The notes: generated by a model not told the origin, from the letters alone. Shown: positions 1-8,173, numbered from the stretch's first letter. The stretch: 64,000 nt of DNA from Romboutsia_C sp015668195 (GCF_015668195.1 NZ_JADPFC010000003.1:186001-250000); one strand, 5' to 3'. Made by a program: numbers and translations.

Positions 1-592
1 ATTCTTCATGAAATTCTATACAAAAATGGTATCTAACTATACTAAGTATTTCTTGTATTAACTTTGTAATATCAGATGCCAAGGTATTTCCTTCACTCAA
101 CTGAGCATTTACTATATGAAAAGCTATAAATCCAGCTTCATCTTCAGGTAATCTTACACTGGTTTTACTTTCAATAATATCTAATGCTTTCATTCCAATT
201 TCAAACTCTTCTTTATAAAATCTTTTAGTTTCCCAAAGTATTGCATTCTTTACGTTTACTCCTTCTTTCATTCTTTGAATTGCTGAATATGTATGGTCAC
301 TTAATGATATATAAATACTTTCATTTAACTTCTTATTTAGCTTTATTTGTGCATACTCTATAATTTCACTTGATAGTTTCATGTGTTCTATAGGAATATT
401 ATTAAGCAATTCTTGTAATTTATTTGATATTTCTTTATTTGATATTCTAAATACTTTATTTACTTTAGTTTCATCTATTGAATCACCTTTTGATTTTTGA
501 TAACCAATACCTTTACCCATGACAATAATTTCCTCATCATTGTCATCTGATGTAATTACAACATTATTATTTAATATCTTATTAATTATCAT
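1..592 (-). CDS. licT: BglG/LicT-family transcriptional antiterminator, 5' part only
   Basis: This is the N-terminal part of an RNA-binding antiterminator; the gene runs off the left edge after about 197 codons of a usual 275-280. The first 55 residues match the CAT RNA-binding domain (start MIINKILNNN, then VMGKGIGYQKSKGD and a VFRI segment). The rest is PRD1, with the phosphorylatable histidine in SDHTYSAIQRM and a second one in AGFIAFHIVNAQ. Members of this family bind a leader RNA hairpin to stop it forming a terminator, and are controlled by PTS phosphorylation. The gene has a terminator-like hairpin just upstream of its start, which fits autoregulation. Its sugar and PTS partner lie outside the window. 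Confidence 0.9.
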   Translation of the reverse strand, partial: MIINKILNNNVVITSDDNDEEIIVMGKGIGYQKSKGDSIDETKVNKVFRISNKEISNKLQELLNNIPIEHMKLSSEIIEYAQIKLNKKLNESIYISLSDHTYSAIQRMKEGVNVKNAILWETKRFYKEEFEIGMKALDIIESKTSVRLPEDEAGFIAFHIVNAQLSEGNTLASDITKLIQEILSIVRYHFCIEFHEE

Positions 593-612
593 GATTAGCC
601 TCCTTTTAAGTA

Positions 613-682
613 TAAAAAAAGCTTATCCATAATAATGGGCAGACTCCTTCCTAGGATACTGCTATTATTTATGAATAAGCTT
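613..682 (-). terminator. Leader hairpin/terminator in front of licT
   Basis: Arms at 619-636 and 664-682 pair over about 18 bp with one mismatch, and a smaller inner pairing follows. On the minus strand the hairpin is followed by a run of seven T (613-619) and then by the licT start at 592. This is the arrangement of a leader terminator that BglG-type proteins override. I could not identify a convincing RAT sequence by eye, so the antitermination role is inferred from position. Confidence 0.6.
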
Positions 683-844
683 AGCTTGTACTTAAACAAT
701 TACTACCTAATTCCAATTACTATGATAGAACATCTTATCTTTTTTGTCAACGTTTTCTTTATATAATTTTCTTTTTCCAGTTTGGTTTTAAATAATATTC
801 TATGTTAATTTTAATATGATTATTTAACTATAATTTATAAAATA

Positions 845-900
845 AAAACACATTGATTGATTAATCAATGTGTTTTCGTGGATTTCAATGATGGAGACGA
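845..900 (-). repeat. Displaced tmRNA 3'-end fragment with terminator (site A)
   Basis: A 14-bp-arm hairpin at 845-876 with T-rich flank is followed by a spacer and then TGGAGACGA, the start of the tmRNA 3' end as it appears on the plus strand. The block of about 55 bp is nearly repeated at 2610-2668 (site B). The tmRNA match is only 9 bp here, then diverges, so this is the more decayed copy. It marks the far boundary of the ssrA island. Confidence 0.7.
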
Positions 901-911
901 TTCACAAGAAT

Positions 912-1040
912 AATACCCACGATTTGTCTATACGATTTTTTACATAAATTTTGCACCTAAGAATTTTTGAAATAAATGTAACTTCTTCGTTAGTAATTTG
1001 TAAATCATTATTTTGTGGATATATCACTTTATCAAATAGT
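912..1040 (-). pseudogene. Possible gene remnant, 3' end only
   Basis: On the minus strand an open stretch of about 43 codons reads from just after a stop near 1040 to a TGA at about 912 (includes IYPQNNDLQITNEEV and ends KSWVLFL). It has no ATG or ribosome site; a GTG occurs inside. The residue composition looks more like protein than the surrounding AT-rich spacer does, but I recognise no family. The remaining part of 593-1057 holds only the licT leader and site A. Confidence 0.2.
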
Positions 1041-1057
1041 TTGAAATTATAATTCTA

Positions 1058-2002
1058 TTAAAAATCTAACTGTGATAAATCTAAATTATCTAATATTATG
1101 TGTATTTCATCATCAGAAAGATTTTCAAATTGCACGACTAAGCTGTATGAACCATTTGAAACAAGCGTTGTTGTTTTTGTAATATCATCATTCGTATTAT
1201 CACTAAGTTTATATTTTATACCTTCTTTTGACATATATTCTCTTTGATTTGTAGCTTCATTTACACCAGTAATAACTGATATACCTGAATTTGCATCATT
1301 GCTTAAATCATTATATAGTTCAGTATGTATCTTCCCTTTTTTATACTCAAACTCTGCACTTACTTGTTTACCACTTATATCTGAGCTACCCTCAGTTGAG
1401 AATTCTTCATAAAAAGCTTGTTTGTTCATTTTTACTTTAGATCGTAAGCTATTCATTATATTTGGCATCTTAGCATCTTTTGTGGCATCTTCATAATTTT
1501 TATATGCATAATTAGTAGTTATGCCTATCGAAGCCTCATTATCTATTCCCCAATTTTCACCGTCATTTGAATTGTATGATGTAGTCATATCTTTCCATAC
1601 TGTTTTCTTGATCCATTTTTCATTCTTAGCTGGCATTTCTTCTGATATTAATTTATATCCTGAATCTTCTTTTGACATTTCTTCTCTTTGAGCGCTAGTA
1701 TCCTTAATTTTTCCATTCTTATTTTCTACTATAGGATTGCTTGTTTCATTATTTACTGCAAGCCCATAATCCATATGTGATACATCTTTAAAATTCATCA
1801 CTGCTGCATAAGCAACTCCAGATATCATTAGAACTGAACATGCAGCTGTAGCAATAGAAACTCCCATTTTTCTTTTATTAACTTTTTTCATATTATATTC
1901 CCCTTTTATAGTATTCTCAGATAAATAATCCATAATCTTATTATCTAGTTGTTCATCAAACTTCAGCTTATCAACGGCTGATTTGTATGTATCTCTCTTC
2001 AT
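1058..2002 (-). CDS. Membrane-anchored anti-sigma factor (DUF4367-like)
   Basis: The 314-residue protein has a cytoplasmic N-terminal part of about 45 residues, one membrane segment at about 46-68 (VSIATAACSVLMISGVAYAA) and a long extracytoplasmic domain. The last 60 residues resemble the DUF4367 domain found on clostridial ECF anti-sigma factors. The motif QRE-MSKE-YKL occurs twice (near 105 and 255), suggesting an internal duplication. The gene overlaps the end of the upstream sigma factor gene by 32 nt when started at the MKRDTYK methionine, so the two are probably translationally coupled. It would hold the sigma factor inactive at the membrane until a signal is sensed. The signal is unknown. 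Confidence 0.75.
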   Translation of the reverse strand: MKRDTYKSAVDKLKFDEQLDNKIMDYLSENTIKGEYNMKKVNKRKMGVSIATAACSVLMISGVAYAAVMNFKDVSHMDYGLAVNNETSNPIVENKNGKIKDTSAQREEMSKEDSGYKLISEEMPAKNEKWIKKTVWKDMTTSYNSNDGENWGIDNEASIGITTNYAYKNYEDATKDAKMPNIMNSLRSKVKMNKQAFYEEFSTEGSSDISGKQVSAEFEYKKGKIHTELYNDLSNDANSGISVITGVNEATNQREYMSKEGIKYKLSDNTNDDITKTTTLVSNGSYSLVVQFENLSDDEIHIILDNLDLSQLDF

Positions 2003-2480
2003 AAATATCCTCTCCAATTATTTTTTTTAACTCCTTACGTCCGCGAGCTAACCTTGTTCCTATTGTTGCAGCAGGAACTTCTAATATTTGTGATATCTCT
2101 TTGATAGAATACCCCTCATAATAGTGTAAGTGAATTGGTAAACGATACTTCTCTTTTAATGATAAAACCGCCCGTAATGTATAACTTTCTTCTTCAGTCA
2201 TATATGATAAGTCATCAGTAAGATCAGCTTTATTCTTAAACCATCCACTTTTTAAATAATTTTTACATTTATTTATCGCTACTCTAATTAACCAAGCTTT
2301 TAAATGTTCATCATCTTCAAATCTGATATCACTCTGTAATAATGCTAAAAATACTTCTTGAGTTATATCTTCCGCATCTGAACTGTTCTTAAGGTATGAA
2401 AAAGCTGACCTAGCGACTATTTTTGAGTATTTTGATACAGCCAACTGAATAAAACTATTTAATTCCTTAGTTCTACTCAC
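1971..2480 (-). CDS. ECF-type RNA polymerase sigma factor
   Basis: The 169-residue protein has a sigma-70 region 2 (SDAEDITQEVFLALL, then HLKAWLIRVAINKCKNYLK, residues about 30-75) and a region 4 helix-turn-helix (YRLPIHLHYYEGYSIKEISQ, about 110-160). Regions 1 and 3 are absent, as in ECF factors. The start is GTG at 2480, preceded by a strong AGGAGGTG site. It is the first gene of a two-gene unit with its anti-sigma factor. No autoregulatory promoter could be picked out with confidence. The pair sits inside the ssrA island, so it is probably acquired. Confidence 0.88.
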   Translation of the reverse strand: MSRTKELNSFIQLAVSKYSKIVARSAFSYLKNSSDAEDITQEVFLALLQSDIRFEDDEHLKAWLIRVAINKCKNYLKSGWFKNKADLTDDLSYMTEEESYTLRAVLSLKEKYRLPIHLHYYEGYSIKEISQILEVPAATIGTRLARGRKELKKIIGEDIYEERYIQISR

Positions 2481-2609
2481 TTATCTTTCACCTCCTCACA
2501 CTATATACACAATTGAAAAGTCCATTTTTTTTCATTTAATTTAGATTTTTTAGATCTCTATATTTTTTATCATATTAATTAATTTCGTACATAATATTCT
2601 CGTGATAAA

Positions 2610-2677
2610 AAAACACATTGATAATCTTATCAATGTGTTTTTTGTGGATTTCAATGCTGGAGACGAGGGGAGTCGAA
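2610..2677 (-). repeat. Displaced tmRNA 3'-end fragment with terminator (site B)
   Basis: A hairpin at 2610-2641 with T run on the minus strand is followed by a spacer and then by TGGAGACGAGGGGAGTCGAA at 2658-2677. Those 20 bases are identical to 7017-7036 inside the 3' end of ssrA. This is the expected product of site-specific integration into a tmRNA gene: the far attachment site retains a copy of the target. The stretch from 2678 to 2793 is AT-rich spacer with no supported gene. Confidence 0.85.
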
Positions 2678-2793
2678 TGTTTAGATTTTATATTTTCTTA
2701 TACAATTCTATATCTATTTATTTTAGCTATTTTTATTTCTGTATATTATATAATAACTTATTTATTATTATCAGTTAATATTATTATTGTGTG

Positions 2794-4305
2794 CTACATA
2801 AATTTAATTATTTCTGTACCATTACATATACTAGATATATAATTTATATATTTATCATTATCTAAATTTATTATCAATTTAGATTTTGCTCTTGTAACTG
2901 CAACATAATGAAGATTGCCCTCTGTAAATCTTCCATATTTATCTACAAAGTCATTAGCATATATTAACACTTGTTCAAATTCCATTCCTTTAGATGAGTG
3001 AATAGTCATAATCTTATGCTTGAATTCTTTACCATTATATGAGTTGTCATATATTTCATTTTCTATAGTATCTTTAAACAATTCTATTTCTCTTTCTTCT
3101 AGATTTGTACTTAAAAATCTAAATAAATTTATTAATATACTATCTACATCATTTGAATTCACTTCTTTTAATGGATTAATTATTAATTCTATTTCTTTTA
3201 TTTCTTTACCTTCTAGATCAAAACCTAAATTACTTATAAAATCATAGATTGAATATTTACTATTCTTTATATACTTAGCCAACTCTATAAATATCACTTT
3301 ATTAGTAGATTCTATATCCTCTATTGGTGTTTTAGGTATATAAGTAAAATTATATCCAGATTCATTTAATAAATCCTTTAAATTTTCAGCTAATTTTTCG
3401 TTCCCCCATTTAGCATTTTTTATTAAAATTGCTATTTCTTTATTCAAATCAAATAGCTTAAGATTTTTTAAATTTATTCCATTGTATCTTGTATTATTAT
3501 GAATTGGTTGTACTCCTATTACATCTTCAACTTTATCTACTTCTTGATAATAACTCTTATCTTTTTTTACTATAATATTTGCATAATTTTGTATGTTCTT
3601 TGTACATCTAAAATTTTCTATTAATTCATACTTACTAAATCCATTATTTTCATCTTCACTCAAGTCTTTTAATAATTTAGGGCTAGCACCTCTAAATTGA
3701 TATATTGATTGTTTTATATCTCCTACTATAAATAATTTTATTTTAAGCTCATTTCTTATATACATAAATAATTCGTGCATATATTCATCACTATCTTGAT
3801 ATTCATCTATATACATTTTAAAATATTTAGCTCTAATATATTGTTTTGCAACTTTTGATTTCTTTAATATTTGTTTTGCTAGTTCAAACTTAAAGTTTTT
3901 ACTATTATTATTATAAGTTCCTAATTTATTTTCATTTCTAAGCTTAAGTAGACCGACTTCAAAACTATCGAATTTATCATTTCCAGAATAAGATATCTCA
4001 AAATCTTTATTGTACTCATTTCCATATACATCTCTTATAAATGGTCTTATAATTTCATTTTCAACGAATCCATCATTAGTTCCTATATAATGTCCTTTAC
4101 TTCTAATACTTATTTTACGCTTAATTTCATTAGCTGCTTTATTTGTAAATGTCATCGCAGCAATTTTGTAGTGTGATCTATTATTTAAAATATCTTCTTC
4201 TATTTTTCGTGTTAATATAGTAGTTTTACCTGATCCAGCCCCTGCTATTATTAAAATATCTCCTTTATCTCTTAAGATTTCTTCTCTATCATTAGAATAT
4301 CTCAA
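2794..4305 (-). CDS. gajB: Gabija system protein GajB, UvrD/Rep-like helicase
   Basis: The 503-residue protein is a superfamily 1 helicase: Walker A in IIAGAGSGKTT near residue 20, motif II in YIDEYQDSDEY, motif III in VGDIKQSIYQFRGAS, motif V in MTIHSSKGMEF and motif VI in HYVAVTRAKS. It is much shorter than UvrD or PcrA (over 700 residues), close to the roughly 500 residues of known GajB. It starts with TTG at 4305, one base after the gajA stop, with AAGGGAG in the end of gajA as ribosome site. GajB senses nucleic-acid ends and activates the GajA nuclease in known Gabija systems. The start codon is my best reading. Confidence 0.92.
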   Translation of the reverse strand: MRYSNDREEILRDKGDILIIAGAGSGKTTILTRKIEEDILNNRSHYKIAAMTFTNKAANEIKRKISIRSKGHYIGTNDGFVENEIIRPFIRDVYGNEYNKDFEISYSGNDKFDSFEVGLLKLRNENKLGTYNNNSKNFKFELAKQILKKSKVAKQYIRAKYFKMYIDEYQDSDEYMHELFMYIRNELKIKLFIVGDIKQSIYQFRGASPKLLKDLSEDENNGFSKYELIENFRCTKNIQNYANIIVKKDKSYYQEVDKVEDVIGVQPIHNNTRYNGINLKNLKLFDLNKEIAILIKNAKWGNEKLAENLKDLLNESGYNFTYIPKTPIEDIESTNKVIFIELAKYIKNSKYSIYDFISNLGFDLEGKEIKEIELIINPLKEVNSNDVDSILINLFRFLSTNLEEREIELFKDTIENEIYDNSYNGKEFKHKIMTIHSSKGMEFEQVLIYANDFVDKYGRFTEGNLHYVAVTRAKSKLIINLDNDKYINYISSICNGTEIIKFM

Positions 4306-4306
4306 C

Positions 4307-6046
4307 TTATTCCAACTCCCTTAAACATCTAAATTTTTCATGATTATATATATTCTCACAATCTTCTTTACTTAACCCCTCTACTAATTCCACCATATGA
4401 AGTAACTTTCTATCTTGCAGATATTTTACAACTTTATCTTTATTTTTATCTAAAATATTAGCCATACTATCAGGTATTATGGTATGTAGGTCATTTTCTA
4501 AGTCGATTTCAGATAAGTATATCTTCTCTTTTTTAAATTCATCTATGCATCCGTTGCTCTTCCAATCATTAAATATCATTTGTTTCTTTGATCTCAATAA
4601 TGCTTCTTTATTTCCTTTACTTATATTATCATCAAATGGTATATCAATAACATTATCTCCTTCTTTATTGATTAATTTTAAGCATCTATTAATTCCTAAA
4701 AGTTCAAATTTATGCTTATCATTTTTTTTTGATTTTAGATCATTGTCAGTTTTAATTATTACCTTTATATCCAATCCATTAAATGCATCTCTGTATGATT
4801 TAAAATGTGTTCCTAATACTTGTACAATACACCCTCCATTATATTCGTAATGTGGGTTTATTTCATCTAATACTTTTTCAAAAAGAACTTTCTCTGATGG
4901 ACCTTCTATTAATAATACCTTATTATAAAATAATGCATCTGAAAATTCTCTGTTTAATTTCCTTTTTGTTGTTTTATATCTCTCATCAATTTGATACATA
5001 TAAGACTTACATTCAATATTTTCTTGTGTATATATCCTTATTAGCATTGCTCTATCCATTTCATATAAAACCTGAGATGAATGTGTCGACATAAATAAAT
5101 ATTCATATATGTTATCTTCAAATATTTGCTTAGACAATGATATTTGCATAGATCTATGAAGATTATTTTCTGGTTCTTCTAGTAGATAAATTACAATTTT
5201 ATCTTCATATTTTCTTTTATTAATATAGTTTATTAATGAATATGATAATAATTTTCTTCTTCCATCACCTGAGGTAGGATAATGCCTTCCATCATTTCTT
5301 TTTTTTATATATGGTTTTAAATCAGAATATATACCATTTATAGCCATTTCAGATTTTAATTCTATTTCTATATTCTCATTATTTAAATTTTTATATTCAT
5401 TAGTTATTTCATTTTGAAATTCTTTTATTGGTGACATATTTCCAATCTTCATATTCATTTCATTTGTTAATTCTTCTATCCCATTCATTAACTCTATATC
5501 TTCATCCGTATTTTTATATTCATCAAATATATATTTTCTATTCTTATCAAATAGCCTTTCTAAGTCCATTAAAGGATCTATATATACAATTTCAATAACA
5601 TCATCAATTGGATAAGACATTCCTCTTGAATTCATTATTTGTAAATCATTTATATTACTTCCCCATTTCATAATAGGTTCTCCTACTAATTCTCGGTCAT
5701 TATATTCAGCTTCTAACTGAATATAAAAATCATCACCATCTTGAGAATTCCTCACATCACTATTATTAAGCTTTGATACTAGTTTTTTAGTATCTTCACT
5801 TTCTTCATAATCAGATAAATCTACTTTTAATGTAATTACTATCTTATCATCTGTATTATGCTTGTGATAATCAGTCATTGTAAACCCATCTCTTCTTATT
5901 TTCTTATCTAATAAAAATCTCAGTGCCCATAAAAAATTAGTTTTACCAGCATCATTCATACCAAATACTACATTCTTATTATTCAACTCTATACTTATAT
6001 TTTCAAAGTTTCTAAAGTTAATAATATGTAATTCTCTCAATTTCAT
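4307..6046 (-). CDS. gajA: Gabija system protein GajA, OLD-family ATPase-TOPRIM nuclease
   Basis: The 579-residue protein has an ABC-type ATPase half with Walker A in VFGMNDAGKTNF (about 28-40) and the signature/Walker B region ending YLLEEPENNLHRS. A TOPRIM nuclease half follows, with VLLIEGPSEKVLF supplying the glutamate and KTDND the acidic pair. The length is almost the same as the reference GajA (about 578). Directly downstream is gajB, so the pair is a complete Gabija anti-phage system. In studied systems GajA nicks DNA at specific sites and is held back by nucleotides until phage replication depletes them. A TTAGGGGG site precedes the ATG. Confidence 0.93.
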   Translation of the reverse strand: MKLRELHIINFRNFENISIELNNKNVVFGMNDAGKTNFLWALRFLLDKKIRRDGFTMTDYHKHNTDDKIVITLKVDLSDYEESEDTKKLVSKLNNSDVRNSQDGDDFYIQLEAEYNDRELVGEPIMKWGSNINDLQIMNSRGMSYPIDDVIEIVYIDPLMDLERLFDKNRKYIFDEYKNTDEDIELMNGIEELTNEMNMKIGNMSPIKEFQNEITNEYKNLNNENIEIELKSEMAINGIYSDLKPYIKKRNDGRHYPTSGDGRRKLLSYSLINYINKRKYEDKIVIYLLEEPENNLHRSMQISLSKQIFEDNIYEYLFMSTHSSQVLYEMDRAMLIRIYTQENIECKSYMYQIDERYKTTKRKLNREFSDALFYNKVLLIEGPSEKVLFEKVLDEINPHYEYNGGCIVQVLGTHFKSYRDAFNGLDIKVIIKTDNDLKSKKNDKHKFELLGINRCLKLINKEGDNVIDIPFDDNISKGNKEALLRSKKQMIFNDWKSNGCIDEFKKEKIYLSEIDLENDLHTIIPDSMANILDKNKDKVVKYLQDRKLLHMVELVEGLSKEDCENIYNHEKFRCLRELE

Positions 6047-6166
6047 TAACGTACCCCCTAATAAATTTATACATATTTAATTATACGTATTTTGTCATTT
6101 TTTTACAATTATTAGGATATACTTGTATTCAATATAATACTTTATAAGCATATTATTAGTTAAAAA

Positions 6167-6201
6167 ATAATAGAGTATAAATTAAACTTGTACTCTATTA
6201 T
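6167..6201 (-). terminator. Hairpin between the integrase remnant and gajA
   Basis: Arms ATAATAGAGTA and TACTCTATTAT flank a 13-base loop, and the minus strand continues into a T run. It would separate the integrase remnant from gajA. A T-rich stretch on the other side could let it act in both directions. The rest of 6047-6338 is AT-rich with a short RadC-like reading frame described under the integrase remnant. Confidence 0.55.
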
Positions 6202-6338
6202 AAATATATATTTTTTTATTATTTTTATTCATTCATATTAATTATATTTTATGGTATCTATATAGTTGCTTTTTTGTTTAATTTCTCATTACTTATAAAC
6301 AATATCGCCTTCTATCCATTTAGCCTTATAATTTTTGA

Positions 6339-6833
6339 TTACATTAGTAAATTTTCTTTGAAGCTAAAATAACTATCATTCGAACCAATTATTATATGAT
6401 CTAGTAATTTATTCTTTAAATTTCTTCCTGGTCTTTTATCATCAATAGGATTTCCTAATTCATCTGCAAATATATAGTTTTTATTATTATAAATTTCTCC
6501 TACATATAACTTATGCTTACTTTGTTCTTTCTTATGTAATTTAAGTTTTGTTAGTATATCTTTAGGTATAGGCACAGTTCTATTGCTATTTTTAGTCTTA
6601 GGATCTTGCTCTATCAGCTTAGATATTCTTGTTCCATCTTTTGATATTTGAGTAACTCTCTGTATTGTTCTATTTACAGTTAGATTACCATCCTCAAAAT
6701 TAATGTCTATCCATTTAAGTGATAAAAGTTCACCTAATCTCAGTCCAGTACTTAATGCTATTAAAAATAACATTTCTAATTTATGACCTTGTATAGCTTT
6801 TATAAATTTTCTTTGTTCCATTAGACTCAACAC
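6339..6833 (-). pseudogene. Tyrosine integrase fragment fused to a RadC-like tail
   Basis: Residues 1-135 match the middle of a phage-type tyrosine recombinase: the first catalytic arginine in LSTGLRLGELLSLKW, the beta-hairpin lysine region DPKTKNSNRTVPIP, and FADELGNPI followed by RPGRNLK. The N-terminal arm-binding and core-binding domains are missing, and so are the HxxR box and catalytic tyrosine. After NLK the protein switches to LLDHIIIGSNDSYFSFKENLL, which resembles the C-terminal end of RadC/JAB-domain proteins. This suggests a deletion that joined two genes of a larger element. It should be inactive as a recombinase. Confidence 0.7.
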
Positions 6834-6935
6834 CTTTATTTCTTTTGAAATTCACTTATATAATATATAATTTTTTTTAATCATAATACATTTACTACAT
6901 TATACCATTCATGGTGTTGTGTGCTAATTGTGTGC

Positions 6936-6991
6936 AAAAAAATAGAAGCATTGAAAATAGTAAGATTTAAATCTTACTATTTTCAATGCTT
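6936..6991 (-). terminator. Terminator of ssrA
   Basis: A perfect 46-bp palindrome (two 23-bp arms, 6946-6991) lies 22 bp beyond the tmRNA 3' end. On the minus strand it is followed by CTATTTTTTT. It is stronger than the terminators that accompany sites A and B, which take the same position relative to their tmRNA fragments. Confidence 0.9.
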
Positions 6992-7013
6992 TTATATATT
7001 TTCATTATATAAT

Positions 7014-7362
7014 TGGTGGAGACGAGGGGAGTCGAACCCCTGTCCGCAAGTCCTTTCCTCGTTGCTTCTACGTGTGTAGCCAACTGTACTAGTATCTCGT
7101 CTCACATATCGCCCAGTGGCAGGCTATATGCTTGACCAATCCCAATTAGTCCACTTTCGGTCGAGACACCCCGAGAGTAGTTCCCTGCATAGATGAAGTC
7201 CAGGCCTAGCCGGCAGGAGGGCGAGGCGGGACTAGCAGCACTATGCTGCTAAAGCGTAATTATCGTTTGCGTTTATTTTAAGTTCCCCAGTTTTTACGTG
7301 ACCCAGAGTAACACGACACGCAACCCCAAGTTCCAAACCCACGTCGAAACCTTTACGCCCCC
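7014..7362 (-). ncRNA. ssrA: Transfer-messenger RNA (tmRNA)
   Basis: The RNA runs from GGGGGCG to CGTCTCCACCA; these ends pair over 7 bp with two G-U pairs to form the tRNA-like acceptor stem, and CCA is encoded. The T-arm GGGGTTCGACTCCCC is present. The tag reading frame at 7241-7270 encodes ANDNYALAA and a TAG stop after the resume codon GCA. tmRNA rescues stalled ribosomes with SmpB and marks the product for proteolysis. smpB lies directly upstream in the same direction. Its 3' end has served as attachment site for the island at 0.85-7.0 kb. Confidence 0.97.
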
Positions 7363-7369
7363 GTGGTAT

Positions 7370-7398
7370 TTTATAGTCCTTGGACTTTACTTTCGCAA
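7370..7398 (-). promoter_or_regulatory. Promoter of ssrA
   Basis: On the minus strand TTGCGA (7393-7398) and TATAAA (7370-7375) are separated by 17 bp. The first G of the tmRNA lies 8 bases after the -10 box, at the expected start point. Confidence 0.8.
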
Positions 7399-7512
7399 AC
7401 CTTGTTTTCACCATTTATATTAAGTTGTGTTGTTGATATATATAATATAATACTTTTTAAAATAAAAAGCAATGTTATCTAATGGAATTTAAATTAGTAT
7501 TTGTAACTACTA

Positions 7513-7968
7513 TTAATATTTTCCTCTTAATTCTCTTTCTATGTTTCTTTGAGCATCTTTTTTAGCTAAATCTTGACGCTTGTCATATAGCTTTTTACCT
7601 TTTGCTAGGGCTAATTCTATCTTAACCTTACCATGTTTAAGGTACATACTTAAAGGTATTAATGAATACCCCTTAACAGTAGTTGCTCCTATAAGCTTTC
7701 TTATTTCATGCTTGTGAAGTAATAATTTTCTAACTCTAAGAGGATCTACGTTGAATCTATTTCCTTGTTCGTATGGGCTTATATGAACTTGTTTTAAAAA
7801 TACTTCGCTGTTATCTACAGATGCAAATCCATCAGTTAAGTTTACCTTACCTGCTCTTATAGATTTTACTTCTGTACCTTTTAATTCTATTCCACATTCA
7901 TATGTTTCTTCTATGAAATATTCATGTCTTGCTTTTCTGTTTGTTGCAAGTGTTTTTGTTCCTGCCAT
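7513..7968 (-). CDS. smpB: SsrA-binding protein SmpB
   Basis: The 151-residue protein shows the SmpB fold signature: NRKARHEYFIEETYECGIELKGTEVKS at the N-terminus, then the DGFASVDNSEVFL segment, HKHEIRKLIG and the basic tail KGKKLYDKRQDLAKKDAQR. The tail enters the ribosomal decoding centre in trans-translation. I start at MAGTKTLA because AGAGGTGA precedes that ATG; an upstream in-frame ATG would lie in a dispersed repeat. It lies 150 bp upstream of ssrA, its RNA partner, and downstream of rnr, which is the usual clostridial grouping for RNA quality control. Confidence 0.97.
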   Translation of the reverse strand: MAGTKTLATNRKARHEYFIEETYECGIELKGTEVKSIRAGKVNLTDGFASVDNSEVFLKQVHISPYEQGNRFNVDPLRVRKLLLHKHEIRKLIGATTVKGYSLIPLSMYLKHGKVKIELALAKGKKLYDKRQDLAKKDAQRNIERELRGKY

Positions 7969-7984
7969 ACTCTCACCTCTTACT

Positions 7985-8129
7985 AAAAAATTCGCTTCGC
8001 TCATGTCGCCAACGACTTCGTACGTTGCTCAAAATATTTTTTATGCTTAAAATCAGTGCATTTATATAGATATATTTCATGTGTTATCCATAGAAATTCA
8101 AATATAATAATATACTTAAGCATAAAAAA
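7985..8129. repeat. Dispersed intergenic repeat, copy 1
   Basis: The copy starts AAAAAATTCGCTTCGCTC and ends CTTAAGCATAAAAAA. It shares CAACGACTTCGT-CGTTGCTCAAAAT with copy 3 but lacks the GAGCGACGTGTCGGCGAA segment. It fills most of the space between smpB and rnr. Unlike the other copies it is not next to an obvious terminator. Confidence 0.7.
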
Positions 8130-8173
8130 TTCTTCACTAACATTTATTAGTAAAAATATACCATAAGTGCATT

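Larger units (their letters stand above)
845..2677. mobile_element. Older islet at ssrA, between sites A and B
   Basis: The segment is bounded by two copies of a terminator plus tmRNA-end block. It carries the ECF sigma/anti-sigma pair and a possible gene remnant, and no integrase. The boundaries are visible in the sequence; the mobile origin is inferred from the copies of the tmRNA 3' end. Confidence 0.5.
2658..7036. mobile_element. Gabija-carrying integrative islet at ssrA
   Basis: About 4.4 kb lies between 20-bp direct repeats of the tmRNA 3' end. It holds gajA, gajB and, next to ssrA where an integrase normally lies, a broken integrase. With no complete integrase the islet is probably fixed in place. 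The repeats and contents are seen directly; the mechanism is known for elements that use ssrA as attB. Confidence 0.8.

Noticed and set aside
2618..2842. Plus-strand open frame of 74 codons, very hydrophobic
   Set aside because: It begins inside the site B terminator, crosses the attachment site and ends inside gajB. There is no ribosome site and the composition follows the AT-rich spacer.
7985..8129. Considered as a CRISPR array or part of one
   Set aside because: The units are single, spread over the window, 145-195 bp long and lack regularly spaced short direct repeats; no cas gene is present.
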